Shown here piece by piece: positions 26,678 through 36,207 of a stretch of DNA of 64,000 nucleotides. The DNA comes from Cognatishimia sp. 1_MG-2023 (GTDB lineage Bacteria > Pseudomonadota > Alphaproteobacteria > Rhodobacterales > Rhodobacteraceae). The DNA lies in the NCBI RefSeq assembly GCF_030548175.1, contig NZ_JAUORX010000009.1, positions 1-64,000 on the forward strand, written 5' to 3'. A model generated the notes under the pieces. That model was not told the origin of the DNA and made no database searches. It saw nothing but the letters and a program-made list of their open reading frames with translations. The translations under genes were made by a program, and so were the position numbers. Within the stretch, counting starts at the first letter, position 1. Every line of letters starts with the position of its first letter.

Positions 26678-27232
26678 TTGGGTCTAAAGTCGATTGCCAC
26701 AGAAACCGTTTTTGCGTCGACAGCCTATGTCCTCGCGTTTTTCATAACATTTGCGGGCTTGATGCCCATTCAGAACATGTTTTTCCCGGATTTCCACAGC
26801 AGCGCCAGCTTGCTGTTCTTACCGCATGGCGTGCGCGTATTATCAGCTTGGCTTCTCGGCTGGCGCTCCATTCCTGCCCTGCTTCCCGGCGTCTTCTTTA
26901 CCTATTATTACCTCGCAGGTGAAAAGACCTTCATGCTCAGTCGGTTAATGGGCATTTCCATCGCAGTCTTGGTTGCGCCCCTCGTTTTTCACATCGCGGC
27001 AAAACTTTTCTACGATGCGCGCTCGCGCCCCGGACATGATCCATGCTGGCCCTGCGTGATGGGCCTTGGCGTAATCGCAGCAGTCATCGGCGGCATTTTA
27101 ACCAACCTCGCCTTTGGCAGCCCGCCACTGGATTATTTTGCCTTCTTCATCGGCGACGTGGCCGGGTTATTCTTCCTTATGATGGCGCTCATGCTGACGT
27201 TCCGCCTCTGGCGCACCAAAACAACCCGGTAA
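26678..27232 (+). CDS. Membrane protein, MASE1-like, function unknown
   Basis: A 184-residue protein with about five hydrophobic helices (TAYVLAFFITFAGLMP, GISIAVLVAPLVFHIA, GLGVIAAVIGGILTNLAFG, GDVAGLFFLMMALMLTF). The LLFLPHGVRVLSAWLLGW and GDVAG segments resemble membrane sensor regions of the MASE1 type, but no signalling output domain follows. The start TTG 26678 lacks a strong ribosome-binding site. It may pair with the small winged-helix protein just upstream. Confidence 0.5.
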   Translation: MGLKSIATETVFASTAYVLAFFITFAGLMPIQNMFFPDFHSSASLLFLPHGVRVLSAWLLGWRSIPALLPGVFFTYYYLAGEKTFMLSRLMGISIAVLVAPLVFHIAAKLFYDARSRPGHDPCWPCVMGLGVIAAVIGGILTNLAFGSPPLDYFAFFIGDVAGLFFLMMALMLTFRLWRTKTTR

Positions 27233-27252
27233 AACAAACGGCAAAATCCTAC

Positions 27253-27273
27253 ACGAAATATTATATGTTTCGT
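27253..27273. repeat. 21-bp dyad upstream of the acyl-CoA dehydrogenase gene
   Basis: ACGAAA (27253-27258) and TTTCGT (27268-27273) flank a nine-base A/T-rich centre, 80 bases before the acyl-CoA dehydrogenase start. Size and symmetry suit a TetR-type operator; a TetR gene lies just downstream of the dehydrogenase. It could also serve as a weak hairpin after the membrane protein gene. Confidence 0.4.
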
Positions 27274-27352
27274 TGCGTCTATTTTTGTATTTTTGTTGCG
27301 CTGCGACTGCAAAGTGATTATACCGCAGTGCAGCAATACAAGGATGTGATTC

Positions 27353-29038
27353 ATGGCGCATGACGGACAGGACCTGACAATGACCAACACTGCCATTCTG
27401 CCTGATCTACTAAAACTCACTGCTGCGGCCCTGCCGCCGGTGGATGCATTGATCAGCACAGCAACAGAAAAACTTCGCGCGATGGTCTCTGTCGATGGCC
27501 GCGTCTCTGGCGCCAAGATCGAAGAAAACCAATCAGCCGCCCATGGCCTGTCTTGGCTCGCGACCTACGGCCAAGCCCTACGCCAAATGCAAAGCTGGGC
27601 CGAGGGCCTAAACGCCGAAGGCAACTTTGGCGAAATCGAACAACTGCTGCACCAGATCGCCTTTGGCGAATACCTCTGGCAGATCTACGGCGGCATCCCG
27701 ATGAGCCAAGGCGAAATCATGCGCCTACAAGACATCGGCATCACCCAAGACGAAATGCGCGGCCTTATGCAGCCAGAGGTCATGACCCTCTGTGACGGTG
27801 GCAACACCCAAAACGCCCGCACACGCCTTGTCGAACTGATGCAAGAACAGGCCGCTAACATCACCGTTGGTAAAACCGGCCTCGACGAAGAACTCGAAAT
27901 GATCCGCGAGCAGTTCCGCCGCTATACCGTCGACAAAGTTCTACCGCACGCCCACGATTGGCACCTCAAAGACGAACTGATCCCACTAGAAGTCATCGAA
28001 GAACTCGCCGAAATGGGCGTCTTTGGTCTGACACTGCCCGAAGAATACGGCGGTTTCGGCCTGTCCAAAGCGTCGATGGTTGTGGTCACCGAAGAACTCT
28101 CGCGCGGCTACATCGGCGTCGGTTCTCTGGGCACCCGCCCAGAAATCGCGTCAGAGCTGATCCTTTGCGGCGGCACCGAAGAGCAAAAACAGAAATGGCT
28201 GCCCAAACTCGCCAGCGGCGAGGTACTGCCAACCGCAGTCTTCACCGAACCAAACACCGGCTCTGACCTCGGCGCCCTACGCACCCGCGCTGTGAAAACA
28301 GACGACGGCTACGAAGTCACCGGCAACAAAACCTGGATCACCCACGCCGCCCGCACCCAAATCATGACCCTGCTGGCCCGCACCGATCCAAACACCGACA
28401 ACCACAAAGGCCTGTCGATGTTCATCGCCGAAAAGACACCGGGCACCGATGAAAACCCCTTCCCAACCGAAGGCATGACCGGCACCGAAATCGAAGTCCT
28501 CGGTTACCGCGGCATGAAAGAATACGAACTCAGCTTTGATGGCTTCAAAGTCAAAGAAGAAAACCTCCTCGGCGGCGAAGAAAACAAAGGCTTCAAACAG
28601 CTGATGCAGACCTTCGAAAGCGCGCGTATCCAAACCGCGGCTCGCGCCGTCGGCGTCGCGCAATCCGCACTTGATGTGTCCATGCAATATGCCATCGACC
28701 GCAAACAATTTGGCAAGTCCCTGATCGACTTCCCACGCGTTTCTGGCAAACTTGCAATGATGGCCGTCGAAATCATGGTCGCCCGCCAGCTGACCTATTT
28801 CTCCGCTTGGCAAAAAGACCACGACAAACGCTGCGATCTCGAGGCAGGTATGGCCAAACTCCTCGGCGCCCGCGTCGCATGGGCTGCCGCCGACAACGGC
28901 CTACAGGTCCACGGCGGCAACGGCTTTGCACTAGAATACTCCATCAGCCGCATCCTCTGCGACGCGCGTATTCTGAACATCTTCGAAGGTGCCGCAGAAA
29001 TCCAAGCCCAAGTCATCGCGCGCCGCTTGCTCGACTAA
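27353..29038 (+). CDS. Acyl-CoA dehydrogenase family flavoprotein
   Basis: The 561-residue protein has a helical N-terminal extension of about 180 residues before the classical acyl-CoA dehydrogenase core (FRRYTVDKVLPHAHDW; LPEEYGGFGLSK; FTEPNTGSDLGALRTRA; VTGNKTWITHAART). The catalytic base is expected to be the Glu in NIFEGAAEIQ near the C-terminus. It oxidises an acyl-CoA to the enoyl-CoA, passing electrons through ETF. Substrate length is not readable. ATG 27380 is an alternative start. A TetR gene follows a terminator. Confidence 0.9.
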   Translation: MAHDGQDLTMTNTAILPDLLKLTAAALPPVDALISTATEKLRAMVSVDGRVSGAKIEENQSAAHGLSWLATYGQALRQMQSWAEGLNAEGNFGEIEQLLHQIAFGEYLWQIYGGIPMSQGEIMRLQDIGITQDEMRGLMQPEVMTLCDGGNTQNARTRLVELMQEQAANITVGKTGLDEELEMIREQFRRYTVDKVLPHAHDWHLKDELIPLEVIEELAEMGVFGLTLPEEYGGFGLSKASMVVVTEELSRGYIGVGSLGTRPEIASELILCGGTEEQKQKWLPKLASGEVLPTAVFTEPNTGSDLGALRTRAVKTDDGYEVTGNKTWITHAARTQIMTLLARTDPNTDNHKGLSMFIAEKTPGTDENPFPTEGMTGTEIEVLGYRGMKEYELSFDGFKVKEENLLGGEENKGFKQLMQTFESARIQTAARAVGVAQSALDVSMQYAIDRKQFGKSLIDFPRVSGKLAMMAVEIMVARQLTYFSAWQKDHDKRCDLEAGMAKLLGARVAWAAADNGLQVHGGNGFALEYSISRILCDARILNIFEGAAEIQAQVIARRLLD

Positions 29039-29062
29039 GCGACGCCAAAACGTCACTAACAA

Positions 29063-29092
29063 AGAGGTCCGTGCAGAAACGCACGGACCTCT
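29063..29092 (+). terminator. Terminator after the acyl-CoA dehydrogenase gene
   Basis: A perfect 12-bp stem (29063-29074 with 29081-29092, arm AGAGGTCCGTGC) and six-base loop lies 24 bases after the stop. It is followed by mixed A/T sequence rather than a pure T tract. Confidence 0.7.
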
Positions 29093-29220
29093 ATCTCGTT
29101 GCGCTATATCTAAGCCAATTTCAGCCCAACCTGCGGTGCAACATCGCACCCGCCCCTCAGAATGCTGCACCTGCGAAATCCATGGTTGCCCAACAGCGCC
29201 GCGCCCCTTACGCCTTTCAT

Positions 29221-29781
29221 ATGGCAAAGAATCGACTCTCCCCCGAGGCATGGATCGCCGCAGGCTTTCGCGCCCTAGCTGAAAAGGGCCCACAAGCTCT
29301 CAAGGCTGAACCATTGGCCCGCGCTCTGGAAACTACCAAAGGGTCGTTCTACTGGCACTTCGCCGATGTGCCCGCCTTTCACGCCGCCATGCTGAACCTA
29401 TGGGAAGAACGCGCCGTCGCAGATGTTATCGCGTCACTAGAAAGCGAAGGTAACCCTGTCCAGCGCCTGCGCAAACTCGGCTCTATTGCAGCCGAAGATG
29501 CCCCCGCAGACTTTGGCGGCCCCAAAATAGAACCCGCCATTCGCGCATGGGCCCGCGACAACGCCCTTGTGACCGAAGCCGTCGACCGGGTCGATGCCAA
29601 GCGCATGGGCTACCTCAACGAACTGATGGCAGAAATCGGTCTTAGCAATCCAGAGTTGGCCCGCATCCTCTACGGCGCGCTTGTTGGCATGCAGGAACTC
29701 TCTCACCGCGACGGTGCCTCCAACGCCGACGCGCTTGCCACTTTGGTTGATCTCATTCTCGCGCTATATGAAGACTCATGA
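29221..29781 (+). CDS. TetR/AcrR-family transcriptional regulator
   Basis: From ATG 29221 the protein has 186 residues; ATG 29182 would add 13. The N-terminal TetR helix-turn-helix is clear: WIAAGFRALAEKGPQALKA, then ARALETTKGSFYWHFAD. The C-terminal ligand domain is helical and of normal size. It follows the acyl-CoA dehydrogenase gene and may control it in response to an acyl compound; the dyad at 27253-27273 is a possible target. The stop overlaps the next gene by four bases. Confidence 0.88.
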   Translation: MAKNRLSPEAWIAAGFRALAEKGPQALKAEPLARALETTKGSFYWHFADVPAFHAAMLNLWEERAVADVIASLESEGNPVQRLRKLGSIAAEDAPADFGGPKIEPAIRAWARDNALVTEAVDRVDAKRMGYLNELMAEIGLSNPELARILYGALVGMQELSHRDGASNADALATLVDLILALYEDS

Positions 29782-30170
29782 AACAAATACTCCCTGCCCT
29801 ATTCTTGCTCGCGGCTTGCCAACAAGCCGATGAAACCCTCGCCGGTCACGGCGCTCTAGGCCAATGGCAGCTTACGGAAATCAACGGCAGCGCCTTTACG
29901 GCCGCCGCGATGATCACCTTCCATGACGACGGCACTGTCACTGGCCGTGCCCCGTGCAACAGCTTTGGCGCCACACAATCCGCGCCCTACCCGTGGTTTG
30001 AACTGTCCCCCATCCGAGCAACCAAACGCGCCTGCAATGACCTCTCTGCTGAAAGCGCGTTTTTGACAGCACTGCAAAACATGACCTTGTCAGAGGTTTC
30101 CGGAAACATTCTGATCCTGTCAAACGACACAGGTCAAACGATGGAATTCATCGCCGTTCCTGCGCAGTAA
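29778..30170 (+). CDS. META-domain lipoprotein (HslJ-like)
   Basis: A 130-residue protein with a lipobox (LFLLAAC, Cys14), so it is a membrane-anchored lipoprotein. The body matches a META domain: [36 protein letters not shown] and the pair of later Cys residues. META lipoproteins such as HslJ are linked to stress tolerance but their action is unknown. It overlaps the TetR gene by four bases and its 3' end overlaps recO on the other strand by 23 bases. Confidence 0.82.
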   Translation: MKQILPALFLLAACQQADETLAGHGALGQWQLTEINGSAFTAAAMITFHDDGTVTGRAPCNSFGATQSAPYPWFELSPIRATKRACNDLSAESAFLTALQNMTLSEVSGNILILSNDTGQTMEFIAVPAQ

Positions 30171-30888
30171 TCCGGCGGCTCAATTGATCCAAAAATCGCG
30201 CCCGCGCCTCGGGCAGCGGTTTTGACCCCAAACTTGGGGCCACCTTGTTTTCCAGAAAATACCCGGTCACCTGCAAGGCAGCCAAAATATCGGCATCCCC
30301 GGCGTCCCCTTCACCCAGCAGCACAGGTGGCAACGGCAACAACCGATCCGCCCATTCCCCCGCCGCACTCTGTGAAACAGCGCGGCCGGTCTTGGGCGAG
30401 ATATAAGCCAACCAATCGTTCGCCCCTGTCACCGCGCAACCGGTCAAATCCAACCCAAAACCCAAATCCTCAAGCAGCGCCAATTCCCACTGCAAATAGG
30501 CCAAGGGCCACAGATCAGTCTGCCCCAACAAATCCAACAACGGCGCGGTTTTGTCATACAGCGCCAAATGCGCCTCGCGCTCTGGCAAAACGAACGACAG
30601 TAACGAGGTCACAGAATTCAAACCCGCCAAACCAAACCGATCTGACAACACCGCCGCCCGACTGCGCAAAGGTTCTACCGTAAAGGCCCCGATATGCGCC
30701 TCAAGCCGCGCCCGCCATCTCACATCCACCTGCGATCCAGCTTGCAAAATCGGTGTCATCTTGCGGCTGGTCCCACCACGCACCACACCGGCATGCTTTC
30801 CGTGATCCGGTGTAAACACCTCAAGGATCACGGAATTCTCACCGTGTTTACGTGTTGATAAAACAATGCCTTGATCGCGCCAGTCCAT
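30148..30888 (-). CDS. recO: DNA repair protein RecO
   Basis: RecO loads RecA onto single-stranded DNA with RecR in gap repair. The 246-residue protein begins with the OB-fold start [19 protein letters not shown] and [15 protein letters not shown], and has the helical C-terminal region with [18 protein letters not shown], where other RecO proteins carry a zinc-binding Cys set; only one Cys is seen here. It ends the lepB-rnc-era block, 108 bases after the DUF1491 gene. Confidence 0.93.
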   Translation of the reverse strand: MDWRDQGIVLSTRKHGENSVILEVFTPDHGKHAGVVRGGTSRKMTPILQAGSQVDVRWRARLEAHIGAFTVEPLRSRAAVLSDRFGLAGLNSVTSLLSFVLPEREAHLALYDKTAPLLDLLGQTDLWPLAYLQWELALLEDLGFGLDLTGCAVTGANDWLAYISPKTGRAVSQSAAGEWADRLLPLPPVLLGEGDAGDADILAALQVTGYFLENKVAPSLGSKPLPEARARFLDQLSRRITAQERR

Positions 30889-30996
30889 ACCGCACCCTAA
30901 GGCGTTACCCTGCCCCGTCGCAATTAGGTATTTAGATCAAGAAAAAGCACAGGGTCCGCGCTTCATCTTTCCAAAAATACTCAAAATCCGAAAGCT

Positions 30997-31329
30997 TTAA
31001 TCAGCCAGACCGGGTTCATCCAGTAAGTGCCGCCCAGCGCGGTCTTCTACTTCGATCACCCAAAGATCCGGATCAAACGAGCGTTGTTTGGCAATGGCCG
31101 CGTCAACCTCGGTCTCGTCACCCTCTGACAGCACAATCCAGGTGCGCTCGCCAGACATCAAATCAAAGGACCGCTGCAACGCCTGCGCGCGGCCATCCAG
31201 CGTGTTCAGTTTCACCAGAACCGCCCCAGCCGTGTTGTCGCCATGCGCCACAACAAAGGCCGGGATCTCCTGAAATCGCAACCGCGCCAAATAGGCAGAC
31301 ACCCAGAATTCAGCGGTCAGCCGTGTCAT
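30997..31329 (-). CDS. DUF1491 family protein
   Basis: From ATG 31329, which overlaps the era stop by four bases (ATGA), the protein has 110 residues. It matches the alphaproteobacterial DUF1491 pattern: FWVSAYLARLRFQEIPAFVVAHGD, VLVKLNTLDGRA and DPDLWVIEVEDRAGRHLL given here in parts. No function is known. Its tight coupling to era suggests a role in ribosome or RNA metabolism, which is inference only. Its longer frame upstream is inside era and is not used. Confidence 0.85.
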   Translation of the reverse strand: MTRLTAEFWVSAYLARLRFQEIPAFVVAHGDNTAGAVLVKLNTLDGRAQALQRSFDLMSGERTWIVLSEGDETEVDAAIAKQRSFDPDLWVIEVEDRAGRHLLDEPGLAD

Positions 31330-32231
31330 GTATTGCCGTCTTTGAAATCCAAGCCCATTTCGGAATAGCGCTCGGATTCTTCCAACCAATTCGGGCGCAC
31401 TTTGACCTGTAAGAATAGATGCACCTTGCGGCCCAAGAATTCTGATAGCTCTTGGCGCGACGCAGTAGAGATCGCTTTGATAGTTTCCCCACCTTTGCCT
31501 AGAACGATGCCTTTGTGGCCGTCACGCATCACGTAAATCAGCTGATCCACACGGCAAGAGCCGTCTTTGCGCTCTTCCCAGTTTTCGGTTTCCACAGTCA
31601 ACTGATACGGCAATTCCTGATGCAGGCGCAGCGTCAGCTTTTCGCGCGTCATTTCCGCCGCGATCATCCGCATTGGCAGATCAGCGATCTGATCCTCTGG
31701 ATAGAGCCATGGCCCCTCTGGCAATTCACTCGCCAACCATTCCTTCAGATACTTCGCACCATGCCCCTTTTCAGCAGAGATCATGAATGTCTCTTCAAAG
31801 GGGTAGCGATCGTTCAGCTCTTTGGACAAAGCCAACAGTGTCTCGGCCTGAACCATATCGATCTTGTTGATCGCCAACGCCACTTTGCGCCCTTGGCCGA
31901 CCTCTTCCAGACCCTCAAGGATTGTCTCAACACCCTCAGTCACACCACGGTGTGCCTCGACCATCAACACAACCACATCCGCATCCGCAGCACCGCCCCA
32001 AGCGGCAGCCACCATCGCGCGGTCCAACCGGCGACGCGGACGGAACAGGCCCGGCGTATCGACAAACACAATCTGTGCGTCACCTTCCAGCGCCACACCG
32101 CGAATACGGGTCCGCGTGGTTTGCACCTTGTGGGTAACAATCGACACTTTCGCGCCAACCATACGGTTTGTCAGGGTCGATTTCCCTGCGTTCGGTTCGC
32201 CAATCAAGGCGACAAATCCGGCGCGGCTCAT
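31326..32231 (-). CDS. era: GTPase Era
   Basis: Era is a GTPase needed for 16S rRNA maturation and 30S assembly. The 301 residues hold the G1 motif [15 protein letters not shown]3 DTPGLF, G4 NKID and a C-terminal KH domain with the [17 protein letters not shown]-binding loop. Its start overlaps the rnc stop by four bases and its stop overlaps the DUF1491 start, so the three genes are translationally coupled. Confidence 0.97.
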   Translation of the reverse strand: MSRAGFVALIGEPNAGKSTLTNRMVGAKVSIVTHKVQTTRTRIRGVALEGDAQIVFVDTPGLFRPRRRLDRAMVAAAWGGAADADVVVLMVEAHRGVTEGVETILEGLEEVGQGRKVALAINKIDMVQAETLLALSKELNDRYPFEETFMISAEKGHGAKYLKEWLASELPEGPWLYPEDQIADLPMRMIAAEMTREKLTLRLHQELPYQLTVETENWEERKDGSCRVDQLIYVMRDGHKGIVLGKGGETIKAISTASRQELSEFLGRKVHLFLQVKVRPNWLEESERYSEMGLDFKDGNT

Positions 32232-32911
32232 GCGCTCTCCAATCTTGCTAAGAGCGCCTTCGCAGCAGCTTGCTCCGCCTGACGCTTTGACCCTGCGGTC
32301 GCTTCTTCTGTGTCGCCATTGTCCAGGCGAGCAGCAATGGTAAAGACCGGTGCGTGATCTGGCCCCGCGCGCTTTACCAACTCATACTTTGGCGGCTGGT
32401 AGCCACGGGCCTGCGCCCATTCTTGCAGGCTTGTCTTTGGATCGCGCGCGTCTTCCTCAACAGAAGTCACCCGCGCGCCCCACAGCCGCACAACCATCGC
32501 CTTGGCCACTTCGAACCCGGCGTCTTTGTAAACTGCGGCAATCACCGCTTCCATCGCATCGCCCAACAGCGCTTGTTTGCGACGACCACCCGACAGCATC
32601 TCAGAGCGGCCCAGCTTTAGCGCCTCGCCCAGCTCAATCTCGCGGGCGACATCGGCACAGGTCTCTTTACGTACCAGCGCATTAAACCGTGGTGCCAACA
32701 GCCCCTCGCTTGCGCCTGTGTCGTGATCCAGCAAGGCTTCAGCCATCACCAGCCCCAACACGCGGTCACCAAGGAACTCCAACCGCTGGTTATCTTGCCG
32801 TGTTGCCGTCGAAATCGACGAATGCGTCACGGCACGCACCAATAGCTCAGGGGCACCAAATTGATGCCCCAGCCGTTTTTCTAATGCTTTTAGTTCAGCA
32901 GATATCTTCAC
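32228..32911 (-). CDS. rnc: Ribonuclease III
   Basis: RNase III cuts double-stranded RNA, including rRNA precursors. The 227-residue protein shows the catalytic signature [16 protein letters not shown] and the second acidic site [17 protein letters not shown], followed by a C-terminal dsRNA-binding domain ([15 protein letters not shown], then [14 protein letters not shown]). It overlaps lepB and era by four bases each. Confidence 0.97.
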   Translation of the reverse strand: MKISAELKALEKRLGHQFGAPELLVRAVTHSSISTATRQDNQRLEFLGDRVLGLVMAEALLDHDTGASEGLLAPRFNALVRKETCADVAREIELGEALKLGRSEMLSGGRRKQALLGDAMEAVIAAVYKDAGFEVAKAMVVRLWGARVTSVEEDARDPKTSLQEWAQARGYQPPKYELVKRAGPDHAPVFTIAARLDNGDTEEATAGSKRQAEQAAAKALLARLESA

Positions 32912-33735
32912 TCGACACCCTTAAAGAAACGATCACTCCGCCACGTCCAGAAGGCAAACATCGACCGACCAGCAGAGCTAAACATAATGCGATCCGCGCG
33001 GCCAATCAGGTTCTCTAACGGAACGAAGCCAACACCATTGCGGCTTTGCGGGAAACGACTGTCCGTAGAGTTATCACGGTTGTCGCCCATAAAGAAGAAA
33101 TGCCCAGCCGGAACCGTAAAGACACCCGTGTTATCAACGAACGCCGTGTCGATGTTCAGGATCGAATGCTTCACGCCATTTGGCAATGTTTCGATCAAGC
33201 GGGTCTTTACGCAGTTGCCGCCATGGCCCACAGGACCGTTTTCACAGCGTGGCAGATTGCCCTGCGGACCCTGCGGTTCGGAAACCTCTTCAAACAACCC
33301 ACCATGCTCCAGCTTTACAGCCTCGCCATTGATGTGCAGTACGCCGTCTTTCATCTGAACCGTATCACCCGGCAGACCAACAACGCGCTTAATGAAATCA
33401 GAGCCGTTCACCGGATGACGGAACACAACGACATCGCCCATTTCAGGCTCAGAGCCGAACAGGCGATTGTTTTCGCCATCAAACATGCCGCAAACATCCG
33501 TCGCATCAATGCCGATAATCGGGACCGAAGGACAAGACGCGTAGGAATAGCCATAAGCCATCTTGTTCACGAACAAAAAGTCACCGATCAACAGCGTGTC
33601 TTTCATTGATCCTGACGGAATCCAGAACGGTTGAAAAAACAGTGTCCGGAAAATCCCGGCAATCAGCAGGGCGTAAACAACTGTTTTGATCGTTTCGACG
33701 ATACCATTGGGTTTTTCAGTGGCCTCAGACGCCAT
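32908..33735 (-). CDS. lepB: Signal peptidase I
   Basis: LepB removes signal peptides from exported proteins at the periplasmic face of the membrane. From ATG 33735, preceded by GGAGAG, it has 275 residues. A transmembrane helix ([16 protein letters not shown]) leads to the catalytic Ser43 in [11 protein letters not shown], and the general base Lys116 lies in [24 protein letters not shown] is the C-terminal signature. The upstream part of the frame to 33849 lacks support. lepB heads the rnc-era-DUF1491 unit. Confidence 0.96.
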   Translation of the reverse strand: MASEATEKPNGIVETIKTVVYALLIAGIFRTLFFQPFWIPSGSMKDTLLIGDFLFVNKMAYGYSYASCPSVPIIGIDATDVCGMFDGENNRLFGSEPEMGDVVVFRHPVNGSDFIKRVVGLPGDTVQMKDGVLHINGEAVKLEHGGLFEEVSEPQGPQGNLPRCENGPVGHGGNCVKTRLIETLPNGVKHSILNIDTAFVDNTGVFTVPAGHFFFMGDNRDNSTDSRFPQSRNGVGFVPLENLIGRADRIMFSSAGRSMFAFWTWRSDRFFKGVE

Positions 33736-33944
33736 TATATCTCTCCGCATAGGGTTGCGCGTTACATGCGATTGCACGGGCGCGGTGTCAACCCAACGCT
33801 GCGGAGTCTGATTTAGAGCCATTGAGACAAATATCGCAAGATGCACCAAGAACGGCTTTTTGACGTAGAACCCATCGTTTCTTCTTGCAATAGTGATTTG
33901 CGTTTTCCAAACTGGATATTAATTTTTTAGATTGGTATAGCTTT

Positions 33945-34568
33945 ATGTTTAGTTTTCGCAAAAAGAATGAATTTGAAATGGCCCTGCGATCTTCGCTGCC
34001 AACGGGATTCACCTTGGAGGCCCAGCTTTGGAGGTACATTCAGTGGCTGGAAAGTCAGAAGCAAACCTTCAAGTACCGAAACACACAAGATCTATTTGTG
34101 CCTACAACGCCCGTCGCTAACTTCAATGCCCTTTGGTCACATCTTGCTTTTGTGGTCGAACCTGACCTTGTGCGACATTGGTTTGGTAAAAAAGGCCTTG
34201 AGAACGTGATTGTTCCAATCGTTAAATGTGGGGCAGACGGAAGCTATTTTGCGGTATGGAAAAATGATCGAAAAGATCGATATGTTTTTCTCGGGTCGGA
34301 AGGTGAGGCTTTTCAAGTAGCAGATGATGTACGTCACTTTATTGTATTGTTGACGATGGGTTACTTTAGCATTGAAGGTCGAGACACAGTATCGTTAACG
34401 CCGAAGGAAGATTTCTCAGGATACAATTCACAACCGTGGCCAAAACCGATTTTGGCCCAAGAATGGGTCTCCAAAAATCTCGAAATATCATACCCGGTTA
34501 CAGCTGCAGAAATTTTGGATTTCGATAACGACCCGTTTCCAGAATTTGTCGATCAACAAGTTGCTTGA
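33945..34568 (+). CDS. SUKH/SMI1-KNR4-like protein, possible orphan immunity factor
   Basis: The 207-residue soluble protein resembles the SUKH (SMI1/KNR4) fold in its second half: YFAVWKNDRKDRYVFLGSEGEAF, here quoted in two parts (YFAVWKNDRKD; YVFLGSEGEAFQVADDV), then HFIVLLTMGYFSI. SUKH proteins are common immunity partners of secreted toxins. The gene is clearly richer in A/T than its neighbours, points against them, lacks a ribosome-binding site, and interrupts the acpS-lepB order usual in the group. No toxin gene is adjacent. The family call is tentative. Confidence 0.5.
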   Translation: MFSFRKKNEFEMALRSSLPTGFTLEAQLWRYIQWLESQKQTFKYRNTQDLFVPTTPVANFNALWSHLAFVVEPDLVRHWFGKKGLENVIVPIVKCGADGSYFAVWKNDRKDRYVFLGSEGEAFQVADDVRHFIVLLTMGYFSIEGRDTVSLTPKEDFSGYNSQPWPKPILAQEWVSKNLEISYPVTAAEILDFDNDPFPEFVDQQVA

Positions 34569-34661
34569 GCAATTGACTGGTAGGCAAAGCAGCTTTTCGC
34601 CACGACTGCACTAAAGTCAGCGTGACCTGCCTAGTCGCCCTTCACCCCAAGCAGAAGCCAC

Positions 34662-35063
34662 TCACCCCTCCGGCAATGCCTCAATCACCACAAAAGCCTG
34701 CGCCCATGGATGATCATCGGTCAACGTCACATGGATCACGGCCCGATGGCCTGCTGGCGTCATCGCCTCTAGCCGCTCTTTCGCCCATCCCGTGACCTCC
34801 ATCACCGGTTGGCCCGTGTGCAGGTTGGTGACATGCATGTCCTTCCACGCAATCCCCATCGCCAATCCGGTGCCCAGCGCCTTGGAACAGGCCTCTTTCG
34901 CCGCCCAGCGTTTGGCATAGGTGCCCGCCACATCCTTGCGGCGCTCCGCCTTCATCTGCTCTCGTTCGGTAAAGACGCGATTCTTGAACCGGTCACCAAA
35001 CCGATCCAGCGTGCCTTGGATGCGTTCGATATTCGCAAGGTCTGTCCCGATCCCTAGGATCAT
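34662..35063 (-). CDS. acpS: Holo-[acyl-carrier-protein] synthase
   Basis: AcpS moves 4'-phosphopantetheine from CoA to the acyl carrier protein. The 133-residue protein begins [15 protein letters not shown] with the Mg-binding Asp and has the second motif [15 protein letters not shown] with the catalytic Glu/Lys. Its start overlaps the stop of the preceding secreted-protein gene by four bases, so its translation depends on that gene. Confidence 0.95.
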   Translation of the reverse strand: MILGIGTDLANIERIQGTLDRFGDRFKNRVFTEREQMKAERRKDVAGTYAKRWAAKEACSKALGTGLAMGIAWKDMHVTNLHTGQPVMEVTGWAKERLEAMTPAGHRAVIHVTLTDDHPWAQAFVVIEALPEG

Positions 35064-35509
35064 TCCAACACCGCCTCTACCGCGCCAGTCTGCTGGTTCA
35101 CCGAAAAACTCAGGCTACCGCCCGAAAAATCTGCCAGCTCTCCGTCGTAGTAATCGACCTCAAGCCAGAAACTCAGCCCCTTAACCGGATCGTATTCCGC
35201 CGTGATGTCCTCGAAGCCAACGCCAGAGAACCCAGCCCCGCCGCCAACGCCAATCGTCTTGCACTGTCGGCCACCCACTTCGTCATAAGGCGGCGATAAA
35301 ACCAACACATGAAACGCACCCGCGGCCGGTTCAATCGTGTCCAGCAAAGCCAAACGCACAGCACCATTCGCAAAGGTCCGCGTGTTGTCTTCCCACGGTT
35401 CCACAATGGCATCAGCACGTGCCTGCCAATCGCAATCAATCACCTCTTGGGCTGCAACCGGAGTCGCGAAAACCGCCAATGCCATCAAAGCATGTTTAAT
35501 CAAAGTCAC
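35060..35509 (-). CDS. Secreted protein of unknown function
   Basis: A 149-residue protein with a signal peptide ([21 protein letters not shown]) and a mostly beta-strand mature part with two Cys residues, one near the mature N-terminus (VIDCDWQAR) and one in [16 protein letters not shown]. No family is recognised. It overlaps lysE and acpS by four bases at either end and so sits inside a coupled three-gene unit. Confidence 0.65.
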   Translation of the reverse strand: MTLIKHALMALAVFATPVAAQEVIDCDWQARADAIVEPWEDNTRTFANGAVRLALLDTIEPAAGAFHVLVLSPPYDEVGGRQCKTIGVGGGAGFSGVGFEDITAEYDPVKGLSFWLEVDYYDGELADFSGGSLSFSVNQQTGAVEAVLE

Positions 35510-36123
35510 ATCTCCAAACGCGCTGTTAGAATTTTCAAACTCGCCGCACCAAACAGTGCCGCAAACGCCCCATCAAACCACCGCTTCATCGCAGCATAGC
35601 GTTTTGCCACCGCAGGTAAGGCGAACAAAATACCGTAGCCGACAAACACAAACGTCGACATAGTGATCAACATCCCAAACAACTGCCAAATCTCAACAGT
35701 CCCTGATCCTTTGGGCAAAGCAATCGCATAGATCGAGCCCCAAGCCAGAATCGCCTTTGGATTTGTCAGGTGGATCAAAAGGCCTTTCAGGAACAACCGT
35801 TCCTTTGATTGCGGTCTCACCACCAAAGGCTTCGGATTTAAGGCCGACTTCAGCGACTTCAAAGCCAGATACAGCAAATAGGCTGCACCGGCGTATCGGA
35901 TCACTTCAAACATCCAAGCATTCGCAACCATCACCGCGCTCATGCCCAATGCCGCCGCAGTCCCCCAACAGGCAGACCCAGCAACGATTCCTAATGCAAC
36001 AGAAACCCCTGCCCCACGTCCGGCACCCATCGCGGTTCCAGAAATTGCCAAAGTCGCCGGTCCCGGCGTTCCCCCGGCGATGCCCCATGCCAAAACAACC
36101 AACAGAATTTCGGGTCCGAACAT
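35506..36123 (-). CDS. LysE/RhtB-family amino acid exporter
   Basis: From ATG 36123, eight bases after AGGAG, the protein has 205 residues and about six hydrophobic helices. The LysE signature is visible near the N-terminus (WGIAGGTPGPATLAISG) and later FLKGLLIHLTNPKAILAWGS. Such carriers export amino acids or related compounds; the substrate is unknown. A dyad 38 bases upstream may regulate it or end the pdxJ transcript. Confidence 0.88.
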   Translation of the reverse strand: MFGPEILLVVLAWGIAGGTPGPATLAISGTAMGAGRGAGVSVALGIVAGSACWGTAAALGMSAVMVANAWMFEVIRYAGAAYLLYLALKSLKSALNPKPLVVRPQSKERLFLKGLLIHLTNPKAILAWGSIYAIALPKGSGTVEIWQLFGMLITMSTFVFVGYGILFALPAVAKRYAAMKRWFDGAFAALFGAASLKILTARLEM

Positions 36124-36160
36124 GAGATCAACTCCTATGAGCGACAATCTTGAAAACGAA

Positions 36161-36189
36161 TCGTACGTTTCGCGCGGCGAAACGCACGA
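36161..36189 (-). promoter_or_regulatory. Long imperfect palindrome between pdxJ and lysE
   Basis: CGTTTCGC (36166-36173) and GCGAAACG (36177-36184) pair perfectly around GCG, and TCGT/ACGA extend the stem after one mismatch (36161-36189). On the minus strand it is followed by T-rich TTCGTTTTC, so it could end the pdxJ transcript; it also lies where an operator of lysE would. Confidence 0.5.
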
Positions 36190-36207
36190 AACTCACATTA
36201 ACAGAAA

